Source: JBCBWG01 sp039817205
GTDB taxonomy: Bacteria > Pseudomonadota > Alphaproteobacteria > Rhizobiales > Hyphomicrobiaceae
DNA: 11,463 nucleotides
Reading direction: 5' to 3'
Assembly (NCBI GenBank): GCA_039817205.1
Contig: JBCBWG010000096.1
Location: 1-11,463 of the forward strand
In this document: positions 1 through 6,888 of the stretch, one piece after another
Numbering within the stretch: position 1 is the stretch's first letter
Layout: each line of letters starts with the position of its first letter
Translations under genes and position numbers: made by a program
The notes under the pieces: generated by a model
Told to the model about the DNA's origin: nothing
Seen by the model: only the letters and a program-made list of their open reading frames with translations
Database searches by the model: none

Positions 1-1048
1 GGTCGCATCCAAATCGTTTGCGACGCTTGAAACACTGAGGAACGCAAAGACCGCCCGGGCATGGCTCGTCAATGCCTGTGGCGAGGAAGCCGTCGCCGAT
101 CATTTCGCAGCACTCTCGACAAACCTCGAGGCCGTCGCCGCATTTGGCATTCGATCCGACCGCACGTTCGGCTTTTGGGACTGGGTCGGCGGCCGCTACT
201 CGCTGTGGTCAGCAATTGGCCTCCCCATCGCAATTGCGATTGGTCCGGAGAAGTTTCGCGAATTGCTTTCAGGGGCCGCCGCAATGGATGCCCATTTCCT
301 GAACGCGCCGCTTGGTGACAACTTGCCCGTACTTGCTGCTCTTGTCGGTATCTGGAACCGCAACATTGAAGGCCACGCGGCACTCGGCATCCTGCCTTAT
401 GACCAGAGGCTCCAGCGGCTGCCGGCCTATGTCCAGCAACTGGACATGGAGAGTAACGGCAAACGGGTGGCCCTTGATGGCCAGCCGGTCACGCATGAAA
501 CAGCACCGGTGATCTGGGGCGAACCTGGCACGAACGCGCAGCATGCCTTTTTCCAGATGCTGCACCAAGGAGCGACAATCGTCCCTTGCGATTTCCTGGT
601 CGCAGCTGACAGTCGCGAAACCGACGCACTCTACGAGCCCCATCACAAAGCGCTCGTCGCCAACTGCCTCGCGCAAAGCGAGGCGCTGGCCCTCGGCGAG
701 ACGACCGACGAGGCGCGCGCCCGCATGGAGGCCGCCGGGATGGCGACGGCGGAAATCGAACGGCTTGGCCCGCACAAGACGTTTCCAGGCAATCGGCCCT
801 CATCCACCCTGCTCTATCCCGCACTAACGTCTGCATTACTCGGTCAATTGCTCGCCTTTTACGAACACAAGGTGTTTGTTCAGGGTGTCATCTGGGGGAT
901 CAATTCGTTTGACCAGTGGGGCGTCCAGCTTGGTAAGCTTCTCGCAGACGAACTGACGCCAATGCTGTCCACAGACGAGATCGACCCCGACCGCAACGGA
1001 TCGACCAACGGTCTCCTCCAGGCGGTGCGACATATGCGAAACCGATGA
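1..1048 (+). CDS. pgi: Glucose-6-phosphate isomerase, C-terminal part (5' end outside window)
   Basis: Interconverts glucose 6-phosphate and fructose 6-phosphate in the cytoplasm (glycolysis, gluconeogenesis). The frame is open from base 2 to the TGA at 1046-1048, giving 348 residues; bacterial Pgi is usually about 550, so roughly the first 200 are off the left edge. Visible motifs are the first Pgi signature (DWVGGRYSLWSAIG, about 185-226), WGEPGTN with the family's catalytic Glu at 521-523, a His-His pair at 641-646 that holds the catalytic His, and the second signature SFDQWGVQLGK with the active-site Lys at 935-937. The end, STNGLL plus a basic tail, is typical. The ATG at 263 is internal, because conserved Pgi sequence continues upstream of it. 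The stop overlaps the first possible sdaA start as ATGA, so pgi and sdaA are probably co-transcribed. Identity is certain from the motifs; catalytic roles are from the family. Confidence 0.97.
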   Translation, partial: VASKSFATLETLRNAKTARAWLVNACGEEAVADHFAALSTNLEAVAAFGIRSDRTFGFWDWVGGRYSLWSAIGLPIAIAIGPEKFRELLSGAAAMDAHFLNAPLGDNLPVLAALVGIWNRNIEGHAALGILPYDQRLQRLPAYVQQLDMESNGKRVALDGQPVTHETAPVIWGEPGTNAQHAFFQMLHQGATIVPCDFLVAADSRETDALYEPHHKALVANCLAQSEALALGETTDEARARMEAAGMATAEIERLGPHKTFPGNRPSSTLLYPALTSALLGQLLAFYEHKVFVQGVIWGINSFDQWGVQLGKLLADELTPMLSTDEIDPDRNGSTNGLLQAVRHMRNR

Positions 1049-2523
1049 GCCAAACGGACCAAGCTCGCGCGGCGAAGCAACAAGCAGAAGTAAGTGGAGC
1101 GCGCATGTTCCTGTCGGTGTTTGATATCTTCAAGGTGGGCGTCGGGCCTTCGAGTTCCCACACTATGGGGCCGATGGTGGCAGCCGGCCGCTTCCTTGAT
1201 GTGATGCGCGAGAGCAAGGCACCGATCCCGGGCGCTGGGCCAGCGCACAGGGTCAGCTGCACGCTTTACGGCTCACTCGCGTGGACTGGCAAAGGTCACG
1301 CAACGGACCGCGCGGTCCTCCTCGGCTTCGATGGCCATCTGCCAGCGACCATCGACGCCGACCGCATGGACGAAATAGATGCCCGTATTCGCCGCGATCG
1401 CGCTGTCGCGCCAGAGGGCTTGCCAAAGCTGCAATTCGATCCGGAAAGCGACCTCGTTTTCGATTTCGGTCCGCCCCTGCCGGGTCATGCCAACGGAATG
1501 GTTTTTCGCTGTTTTGATGCCGACAATAATCTGCGGTTTGAAGAGACGTATTACTCAGTCGGCGGCGGGTTCGTCACAAGCGAGCGGGAACAGACAGCAG
1601 CCGACGCTGAAACGCCCGATCGTCACCACCAAGATCTCAAACAAGCGGGCTTTCCCCATCCGTTCGCGACCGCAGCGGATATGCTGCGCATGGGAGAGAG
1701 CGCCGGCCTCACCATCGCCGAGATGAAACTTGCAAACGAGGTCATGGCGAGCGGCTCACCCGAAACAGTTTACCGGCGACTGCAAGCGATCCAGGATGCC
1801 ATGCACCAATGCATCGACCGCGGTTTGCGCGAAGACGGCATCCTGCCCGGCGGACTCAACGTGAAACGCCGCGCTAAGGCGATCCATGACAAACTTGAGG
1901 CCGAGCGCGGTCTCAACCTCACCCAGCCTCACGCGATCAATGACTGGCTGATTGTCTACGCCATGGCCGTCAACGAGGAGAATGCTGTGGGCGGCCGGGT
2001 TGTCACGTCGCCAACCAACGGGGCAGCCGGCGTGGTGCCCGCGGTTCTTCGGTATTACCGGGAGCACTGCATCGGTGCCAGCGCGGACGGCGGAACAACC
2101 TTCATGTTAACGGCGGCGGCGATTGGCGGCCTCATCAAACACAACGCTTCGATCTCCGGCGCTGAGGTCGGCTGTCAGGGCGAAGTCGGTTCGGCGTCTG
2201 CAATGGCGGCGGCCGGGCTCTGCGCAGCTTTCGGCGGCACAAATGCGCAAATCGAGAACGCAGCCGAGATTGCCCTCGAGCATCACCTCGGCATGACCTG
2301 CGATCCCGTCGGCGGCCTCGTGCAGATCCCATGCATTGAGCGCAACGGTCTCGGTGCGATCAAGGCGGTCGCCGCTGCATCGTTGGCGCTGCGCGGTGAT
2401 GGCACGCACATCATGCCGCTGGACAACTGCATCGAGGCCATGCGGCAGACCGGGGTCGATATGAACGCCAAATACAAAGAGACGAGCCAAGGAGGGCTTG
2501 CGGTAAACCTACCCGAGTGTTGA
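1045..2523 (+). CDS. sdaA: L-serine ammonia-lyase (L-serine dehydratase), single-chain iron-sulfur type
   Basis: Converts L-serine to pyruvate and ammonia with a [4Fe-4S] cluster acting as Lewis acid. The longest frame has 492 residues. The family N-terminus MFLSVFDIFKVGVGPSSSHT begins at an internal ATG at 1105, which has GGAG six bases upstream (1095-1098); that start gives 472 residues, near the usual 455-460, and I prefer it. The ATG at 1045 would add 20 charged residues and overlap the pgi stop. The N-terminal beta domain carries GPSSSHTMGPM; the C-terminal alpha domain has SPTNGAAGVVPAV and three cysteines that fit the cluster ligands (C357, C399, C410 from the 1105 start) in GCQGEVGSA, MTCDPVGG and IPCIERNG. 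The last residue is Cys (C472). In the Legionella enzyme a C-terminal Cys enters the active site and competes with serine; all four cysteines sit at a constant offset of 14 from my recollection of the Legionella numbering. Its pyruvate could feed the downstream E1 enzyme (inference). Confidence 0.95.
   Translation: MSQTDQARAAKQQAEVSGARMFLSVFDIFKVGVGPSSSHTMGPMVAAGRFLDVMRESKAPIPGAGPAHRVSCTLYGSLAWTGKGHATDRAVLLGFDGHLPATIDADRMDEIDARIRRDRAVAPEGLPKLQFDPESDLVFDFGPPLPGHANGMVFRCFDADNNLRFEETYYSVGGGFVTSEREQTAADAETPDRHHQDLKQAGFPHPFATAADMLRMGESAGLTIAEMKLANEVMASGSPETVYRRLQAIQDAMHQCIDRGLREDGILPGGLNVKRRAKAIHDKLEAERGLNLTQPHAINDWLIVYAMAVNEENAVGGRVVTSPTNGAAGVVPAVLRYYREHCIGASADGGTTFMLTAAAIGGLIKHNASISGAEVGCQGEVGSASAMAAAGLCAAFGGTNAQIENAAEIALEHHLGMTCDPVGGLVQIPCIERNGLGAIKAVAAASLALRGDGTHIMPLDNCIEAMRQTGVDMNAKYKETSQGGLAVNLPEC
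1095..1098 (+). promoter_or_regulatory. Ribosome binding site supporting the internal sdaA start at 1105
   Basis: GGAG lies six bases before the ATG at 1105, where the conserved SdaA N-terminus begins. The ATG at 1045 has no clear Shine-Dalgarno sequence and would depend on coupling to pgi translation. This is the main reason to prefer 1105. Confidence 0.55.
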
Positions 2524-2601
2524 CGCGCAACTGACCGTAGACGCGGTGACCCATTGCTGTAGCGTGGTATGTGTCAGAGGCCGTGATCCGAAAGCCAGCC
2601 C
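2524..2601 (+). other. Short sdaA to E1-like gene spacer without a recognisable signal
   Basis: This 78-base spacer separates sdaA from the E1-like gene on the same strand. I see no hairpin with a T run, no clear -35/-10 pair and only a weak purine stretch (GAAAG, 2590-2594) before the ATG at 2602. Read-through from pgi-sdaA is therefore likely but not shown. Confidence 0.4.
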
Positions 2602-5049
2602 ATGTCGATCTCTCCCACTGCGCCAGCGCAACAGACCGGTTCGGACACATGCCAGCCGACGCCGCGCACAGCGATCCTCAAGCAGATCGAGAAAAAGCTC
2701 CTGTGGCTTGCCTGCTGGACCGTCCATAACGCCAACCATCTCCGGGAAAAAGGTGATGGCGTGAAGGTCGGCGGACACCAGGCGTCGTCGGCGTCCATGG
2801 TCTCGCTTATGACGGCGCTCTACTTTCACGCGTTGCAACCGGAAGACCGCATCGCCGTCAAGCCGCATGCCTCGCCGGTATTCCACGCGATCCAGTATCT
2901 CATGGGCAACCAAACGCGCGAGAAGCTCGAGAACTTTCGCGGCTTCGGTGGCGCTCAAAGCTACCCAAGCCGGACCAAAGACATCGACGATGTGGACTTC
3001 TCGACGGGATCGGTCGGCCTTGGCGTTGCGATTACGGCGTTTGCCTCACTCGTCCAAGACTACATCGCCGCCAAACCATGGGCTGACGCGAAACCCGACG
3101 GCCGCATGATCGCACTCGTCGGTGATGCCGAACTCGATGAGGGCAATATCTACGAATGCCTTCAAGAGGGTTGGAAGCACGATCTTCGAAACACATGGTG
3201 GATCATCGATTACAACCGCCAGTCTCTCGATGGCGTGGTGCGCGAGGGTCTGTGGCAACGCGTTGAAGGTATCTTCCAAGCGTTCGGCTGGGATGTCGTG
3301 GTCTTGAAATACGGCGCGCTGCAACGGGCCGCGTTCGCTGAACCCGGCGGCGACCGCTTGAAAGCGTGGATCGACACCTGTCCCAATCAGCTCTACTCGG
3401 CGCTCACGTTCCAAGGCGGGGCTGCCTGGCGACAACGCCTGTTGGACGAGATCGGCGATCAGGGCCCGGTGACCGCGCTGCTTGAGCGACGCAGCGACGT
3501 CGCGTTGAGCGACCTGATGAACAACCTCGGTGGGCACTGCACGGCGACACTTTGCGATGCGTTCGATGCTATTGACCACGACCGGCCGACCGCGTTCCTC
3601 GCCTACACGATCAAAGGGTGGGGCACGCCGCTGGCTGGCCATAAGGACAACCACGCGGGGCTGATGACAACAGCGCAGATGGAGGGCTTCCAGTCGGCCA
3701 TGGGCGTTGCAGCGGGCGCTGAGTGGGATGTGTTTGCAGGCGTTGAGGACCCGGCCGCCGTCTCTCAGTTTCTGGCAGACGTCCCGTTCTTCTCCAAAGG
3801 CACGCGGCGCCGCACAGCATCGCGAGCGAACGTCCCAGCGCCAACAAAACTTGATGACAAGCTCCTGTCGACGCAGGCGGGCTTTGGGAAAATCCTCGAC
3901 GACATCGCCAAATCGAAAACCGAATTTGCTGATCGCATCGTCACAACGTCGCCGGACGTGACCGTCTCAACCAACCTCGGTCCCTGGGTCAACCGCCGCG
4001 GGCTATTCGCGCGCGACGCCGTGGCCGACACGTTCCGCGATGAGCGCGTTCCATCGGCACAGAAATGGCAGTTTGCACCAACGGGCCAGCACATCGAGCT
4101 TGGCATCGCCGAGATGAACCTGTTTCTCTTGCTCGGTGCGGCCGGCCTCTCTCATTCCCTGTTCGGTGAGCGCCTTTTGCCGGTCGGCACAGTCTACGAC
4201 CCGTTCGTTGCCCGCGGCCTCGATGCACTGAACTATGCCTGTTACCAGGACGCGCGCTTCATGATCGCGGGCACGCCGTCGGGCGTGACGCTCGCACCCG
4301 AAGGCGGCGCCCACCAATCGATTGGATCGCCGCTCATCGGCATGAGCCAGGACGGTCTTGCATCGTTCGAACCCGCCTACCTTGATGAGCTTTCGATCAT
4401 CATGCGTTGGGCGTTCGACTACATGCAGCGTGATGGCGAGGGCGACCCCGATGAACGAACCTGGCTTCGCGACGAAACGGGCGGCTCTGTTTATTTGAGG
4501 CTCTCAACACGGCCCATCGAACAACCGGTCGCGCGCAGCGATCCCGATTTCGATCAGGCTGTGATCGATGGCGCTTACTGGGCCCGCAAACCGGGCCCGA
4601 ACGCAGACGTCATTATCGCCTACCAAGGTGCCGTCGCGCCGGAAGCAATCGCAGCAGCGGGCCTGATAGCCGAAGACCGACGCGACGTCGGCGTTTTAGC
4701 CGTCACATCGTCGGACCGCCTCAACGCCGGTTGGACAGCAGCGGCCCGAGTCAACCGCCGCGGCGGCATCAATGGGGGGCGCGCAGTCAGCCACATCGAG
4801 CGTCTTTTGAGCGGTGCACCGGCTCACTGCACGATCATCACGGTCATGGACGGCCACCCGGCAACACTCGCCTGGCTTGGCAGCGTTTGCGGTCACAAAT
4901 CGGTCGCGCTCGGCGTCGAGCACTTCGGCCAAACTGGAACCGTCGACGACCTGTACGCGCATTTCGGGATCGACACGCGCGCAATTGTCGAGGCGGCTTC
5001 CAACATCGCAGCCGGGCGCCCGGTGCGTCATCTCAGGTCGGTGTCCTGA
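2602..5049 (+). CDS. AceE/transketolase-type thiamine-diphosphate 2-oxoacid dehydrogenase E1-like enzyme
   Basis: An 815-residue protein of the homodimeric E1 family (AceE, MdeB), often labelled transketolase in alphaproteobacteria. An in-frame TGA at 2584-2586 makes ATG 2602 the first possible start; no strong ribosome binding site is seen. Domains: ThDP-binding module, about residues 30-370, with GGHQASSASM, PHASPVFHAI (H89), the cofactor motif GDAELDEGN to DYN (174-205), YTIKGWGTPLAGH and NHAG (H351); pyrimidine module, about 420-640, with QHIELGIAEMN (E504, proposed cofactor-activating Glu) and APEGGAHQS (H571); transketolase C-terminal domain, about 660-800, with GHPATLAWLGS and GVEHFGQTGTVDDLY. 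E. coli AceE is 887 residues; the missing length is mainly N-terminal, where AceE contacts E2. No E2 or E3 gene is adjacent. Known family reactions are oxidative decarboxylation of pyruvate (AceE) or 2-oxobutyrate (MdeB). The adjacent serine dehydratase makes pyruvate a plausible substrate, but this is inference. Family assignment is firm; substrate is unknown. Confidence 0.9.
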   Translation: MSISPTAPAQQTGSDTCQPTPRTAILKQIEKKLLWLACWTVHNANHLREKGDGVKVGGHQASSASMVSLMTALYFHALQPEDRIAVKPHASPVFHAIQYLMGNQTREKLENFRGFGGAQSYPSRTKDIDDVDFSTGSVGLGVAITAFASLVQDYIAAKPWADAKPDGRMIALVGDAELDEGNIYECLQEGWKHDLRNTWWIIDYNRQSLDGVVREGLWQRVEGIFQAFGWDVVVLKYGALQRAAFAEPGGDRLKAWIDTCPNQLYSALTFQGGAAWRQRLLDEIGDQGPVTALLERRSDVALSDLMNNLGGHCTATLCDAFDAIDHDRPTAFLAYTIKGWGTPLAGHKDNHAGLMTTAQMEGFQSAMGVAAGAEWDVFAGVEDPAAVSQFLADVPFFSKGTRRRTASRANVPAPTKLDDKLLSTQAGFGKILDDIAKSKTEFADRIVTTSPDVTVSTNLGPWVNRRGLFARDAVADTFRDERVPSAQKWQFAPTGQHIELGIAEMNLFLLLGAAGLSHSLFGERLLPVGTVYDPFVARGLDALNYACYQDARFMIAGTPSGVTLAPEGGAHQSIGSPLIGMSQDGLASFEPAYLDELSIIMRWAFDYMQRDGEGDPDERTWLRDETGGSVYLRLSTRPIEQPVARSDPDFDQAVIDGAYWARKPGPNADVIIAYQGAVAPEAIAAAGLIAEDRRDVGVLAVTSSDRLNAGWTAAARVNRRGGINGGRAVSHIERLLSGAPAHCTIITVMDGHPATLAWLGSVCGHKSVALGVEHFGQTGTVDDLYAHFGIDTRAIVEAASNIAAGRPVRHLRSVS

Positions 5050-5068
5050 TCTGCATCTGCGTGATCAG
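5046..5068. terminator. Inverted repeat at the convergent gene ends, possible weak bidirectional terminator
   Basis: CTGATC (5046-5051) and GATCAG (5063-5068) form a perfect 6-base stem with an 11-base loop. The E1 stop codon (5047-5049) lies in the left arm and the stop of the convergent CPBP gene (5065-5067, minus strand) in the right arm. Only three T residues follow on the plus strand, so intrinsic termination would be weak; the symmetry may simply reflect two TGA stops in similar contexts. Confidence 0.25.
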
Positions 5069-5802
5069 TTTACGTTCGAGACGCCGGTGAAAAAGAACCG
5101 CCCGAGCCCGACGGTAAATACGAGGCAACCGTAAAGGCTGTGCTCAAGCCAAATGGCTTGAAACGATTTCGTTTGTTCGTAGCGGCAGGCGAGCAAGAGA
5201 CCGATGACCGTCGTTCCAACAACGGCGATCCAGTTGCCGAAAATGATATGACCAAAACCAAATGCGAGCCCGTTGACGAGGATCGCGAGCCAACGCGCCT
5301 CCCCGAACAAAGGTCCGTAACGGTGGAAAAAGAACGTGCGGTAGACGAGCTCCTGCGGCAGCACCGACATGATCGGATAGGCGAACATGACAAACAGCCA
5401 TAGCTCCGTTCGGTAGATCGGAAAGCCGAGAAAGCGCTCCGGGAAAACCTCCAGTGTTGCAAGGGTGATCCCACCGCCGATGACGATAAACGCCCCGATG
5501 ATCGCAGCGAACGCTTTCAACGACATGCGCCGCCCAAGCTCACGGCGCACCGAGAAGGTGTCGTCCCAAAGAAGGTACAGAATAAAACCGATCAGGATCG
5601 GTTGCAGCGCGAGAAAGAGGGGCACGTTCCAGCGAAAGATCGCCCAAGCGATGAAGAGCGGCGCGCCAACATAGAAGAGCCCCAACTCGGCGATGAGCCA
5701 AATGCGCCGCGCAAGCCGTGGCGTGACCGTGCCAGCCGGTTGGATCAATGTGCCGCCGGCAGCTAGCCGGCTGATGCGCGCGTCCGATGCGAACGGTTTC
5801 AT
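5065..5802 (-). CDS. CPBP/CAAX-protease-like integral membrane protein with altered motifs
   Basis: The likely start is the ATG at 5802, overlapping the stop of the upstream ELM1-family gene as ATGA, which gives 245 residues. A longer frame from 5895 would run well into that gene and adds only low-complexity arginine-rich sequence, so I reject it. After about 30 polar residues come six or so hydrophobic segments (about 34-56, 60-79, 96-118, 133-149, 171-205, 222-238). Motifs resemble the CPBP family (Rce1/Abi glutamic intramembrane proteases): QELVYR at 150-155 in place of EExxxR, FGFGH at 181-185 for FxxxH, and HSLYG at 221-225 where the third motif usually has HxxxN/D. The first Glu is therefore Gln and the last position Gly, so protease activity is uncertain. 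Substrate unknown. It is probably co-translated with the ELM1-family protein, which suggests a shared envelope role (inference). Confidence 0.8.
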   Translation of the reverse strand: MKPFASDARISRLAAGGTLIQPAGTVTPRLARRIWLIAELGLFYVGAPLFIAWAIFRWNVPLFLALQPILIGFILYLLWDDTFSVRRELGRRMSLKAFAAIIGAFIVIGGGITLATLEVFPERFLGFPIYRTELWLFVMFAYPIMSVLPQELVYRTFFFHRYGPLFGEARWLAILVNGLAFGFGHIIFGNWIAVVGTTVIGLLLACRYEQTKSFQAIWLEHSLYGCLVFTVGLGRFFFTGVSNVN

Positions 5803-6836
5803 GGTCCGGCCTCGGTCTCGATCATCAGCCGGTTGAGCCGATTGGCAAGATCTCGCGCGATCTCGGCCGTAGCGTCGCGCGGCGCATAGGTCCAATCCGG
5901 AAACTGCTCGAACGGGGGTTCGAGCTTCCTTGCGACGCCCTCAGACAGCAATGCATCATGGAAGCGGGAGAATTTTCGGCTGCCTCGACTTGGATGAAAA
6001 ACCAAAAGAGGCCGTCCGGTCGCAAGGGCTTCGGCGGCCATGCTGATCGAATCTGCCGTCACAACGATCGCATCACCTGCCGCCAACAGCTTAGGATAGG
6101 GATTGGCCTCTTCCCCGTCGTAGACATATCGCGGTCGATCAGCCGTCGCCGTCAGGGTCGCTTCCAACAGCTCAGGGTGCGTGCGCCGGGACGGCGTGAT
6201 GAGAACGCTGCCTGCGTGCCGCGCGAGATCTGACAATGCTGTTTGAAAGCGCGCATGGTCCGCGTTCTGAAACCGGTAGACCGCGTTTCGGCCACCGAGC
6301 AGCACCGTCAAGCGCGGCCCCGGCAGGTCATCGATGAATGACGGGCGGTTGCGGCGGAGCGCGTCTAACCGGTCCGGCGAGAAGCCATGGGGCGCCGTGA
6401 GCGAGGTCACCACGTTCGGCCCACGCAACCGGTCGTGCTGCGGCACCCAGATGACATCGGCGATGCCGAGCCCGCCCTTGCTATCGAGCAGCGCCACCGT
6501 GTGCGTCTTCGATTGCGCACGTTTTACCGCGCGGAGATAGGGCATGCTGCGCCGACCAATTGCGATCGCGATCTCCGGAAACGGCGGAGCGAACTCTGAG
6601 CCGGGCAAACCAAACCGGTCCGTCGTGTCGGGACGACCGAACGGTGCGATCCATTTGGCAAGCCCGCTCGGGGCCACGCGGATCAGCCGCCAATCGAGCC
6701 CCATGGCATCGGCGATGCCACGTGCCTGGCTCTCCGATCCAGCCTTCCCATCGGTTATGACCCAGGCTTTGGCGCCTGCAAATGGCGCGTCGGTTTCGGC
6801 CGATGACCGGTTGCGTTGTTGATCGTCTGTGTCCAT
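5799..6836 (-). CDS. ELM1/DUF1022 family protein (mitochondrial fission ELM1-like)
   Basis: A 345-residue protein from the ATG at 6836. The family block WVITDGKAGSESQARGIADA is at residues 25-44. Later landmarks are VLLGGRNAVYRF, RRTHPELLEATL, VVTADSISMAAEALATGRPL and KFSRFHDALL, the order expected for DUF1022; the TADSISMxxEA plus GRPLLVF arrangement resembles a nucleotide-sugar-binding half of GT-B glycosyltransferases, so an enzymatic role is possible but unproved. The plant member ELM1 recruits a dynamin-related protein to mitochondria; the bacterial role is not established. Start choice: the frame stays open to 7043, but that extension is arginine- and serine-rich and antisense to the regulator gene. 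ATG 6857 is an alternative. Neither has a good ribosome binding site. The gene overlaps the CPBP gene by four bases, and the two are likely one transcription unit. Confidence 0.85.
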   Translation of the reverse strand: MDTDDQQRNRSSAETDAPFAGAKAWVITDGKAGSESQARGIADAMGLDWRLIRVAPSGLAKWIAPFGRPDTTDRFGLPGSEFAPPFPEIAIAIGRRSMPYLRAVKRAQSKTHTVALLDSKGGLGIADVIWVPQHDRLRGPNVVTSLTAPHGFSPDRLDALRRNRPSFIDDLPGPRLTVLLGGRNAVYRFQNADHARFQTALSDLARHAGSVLITPSRRTHPELLEATLTATADRPRYVYDGEEANPYPKLLAAGDAIVVTADSISMAAEALATGRPLLVFHPSRGSRKFSRFHDALLSEGVARKLEPPFEQFPDWTYAPRDATAEIARDLANRLNRLMIETEAGP

Positions 6837-6888
6837 GTCAAACCGAGTAACCGTCATCACCGGCCAAAAGCAATCGGGACGCGAACCT
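6837..6888. promoter_or_regulatory. Compact divergent intergenic region between the ELM1-family gene and the Lrp-type regulator
   Basis: With the preferred starts (6836 on the minus strand, GTG 6889 on the plus strand), only 52 bases separate two divergent genes, so their promoters must overlap or lie within coding sequence. Lrp/AsnC regulators commonly bind their own divergent promoter regions. I see no convincing -35/-10 pair or clear palindrome here, so the call rests on position alone. Confidence 0.35.

Noticed and set aside
269..775. Minus-strand open frame of 168 codons inside pgi
   Set aside because: Antisense to conserved Pgi sequence holding catalytic residues; no independent coding evidence.
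3046..3654. Long minus-strand open frame (202 codons) inside the E1-like gene
   Set aside because: It is antisense to well conserved E1 sequence, shows no recognisable family, and is expected in GC-rich DNA where stop codons are scarce in shadow frames.
5803..5895. N-terminal extension of the CPBP-like gene from ATG 5895
   Set aside because: The added 31 residues are arginine-rich and lie antisense-like within the ELM1-family reading region; ATG 5802 gives the standard 4-base overlap and a sensible membrane protein N-terminus.
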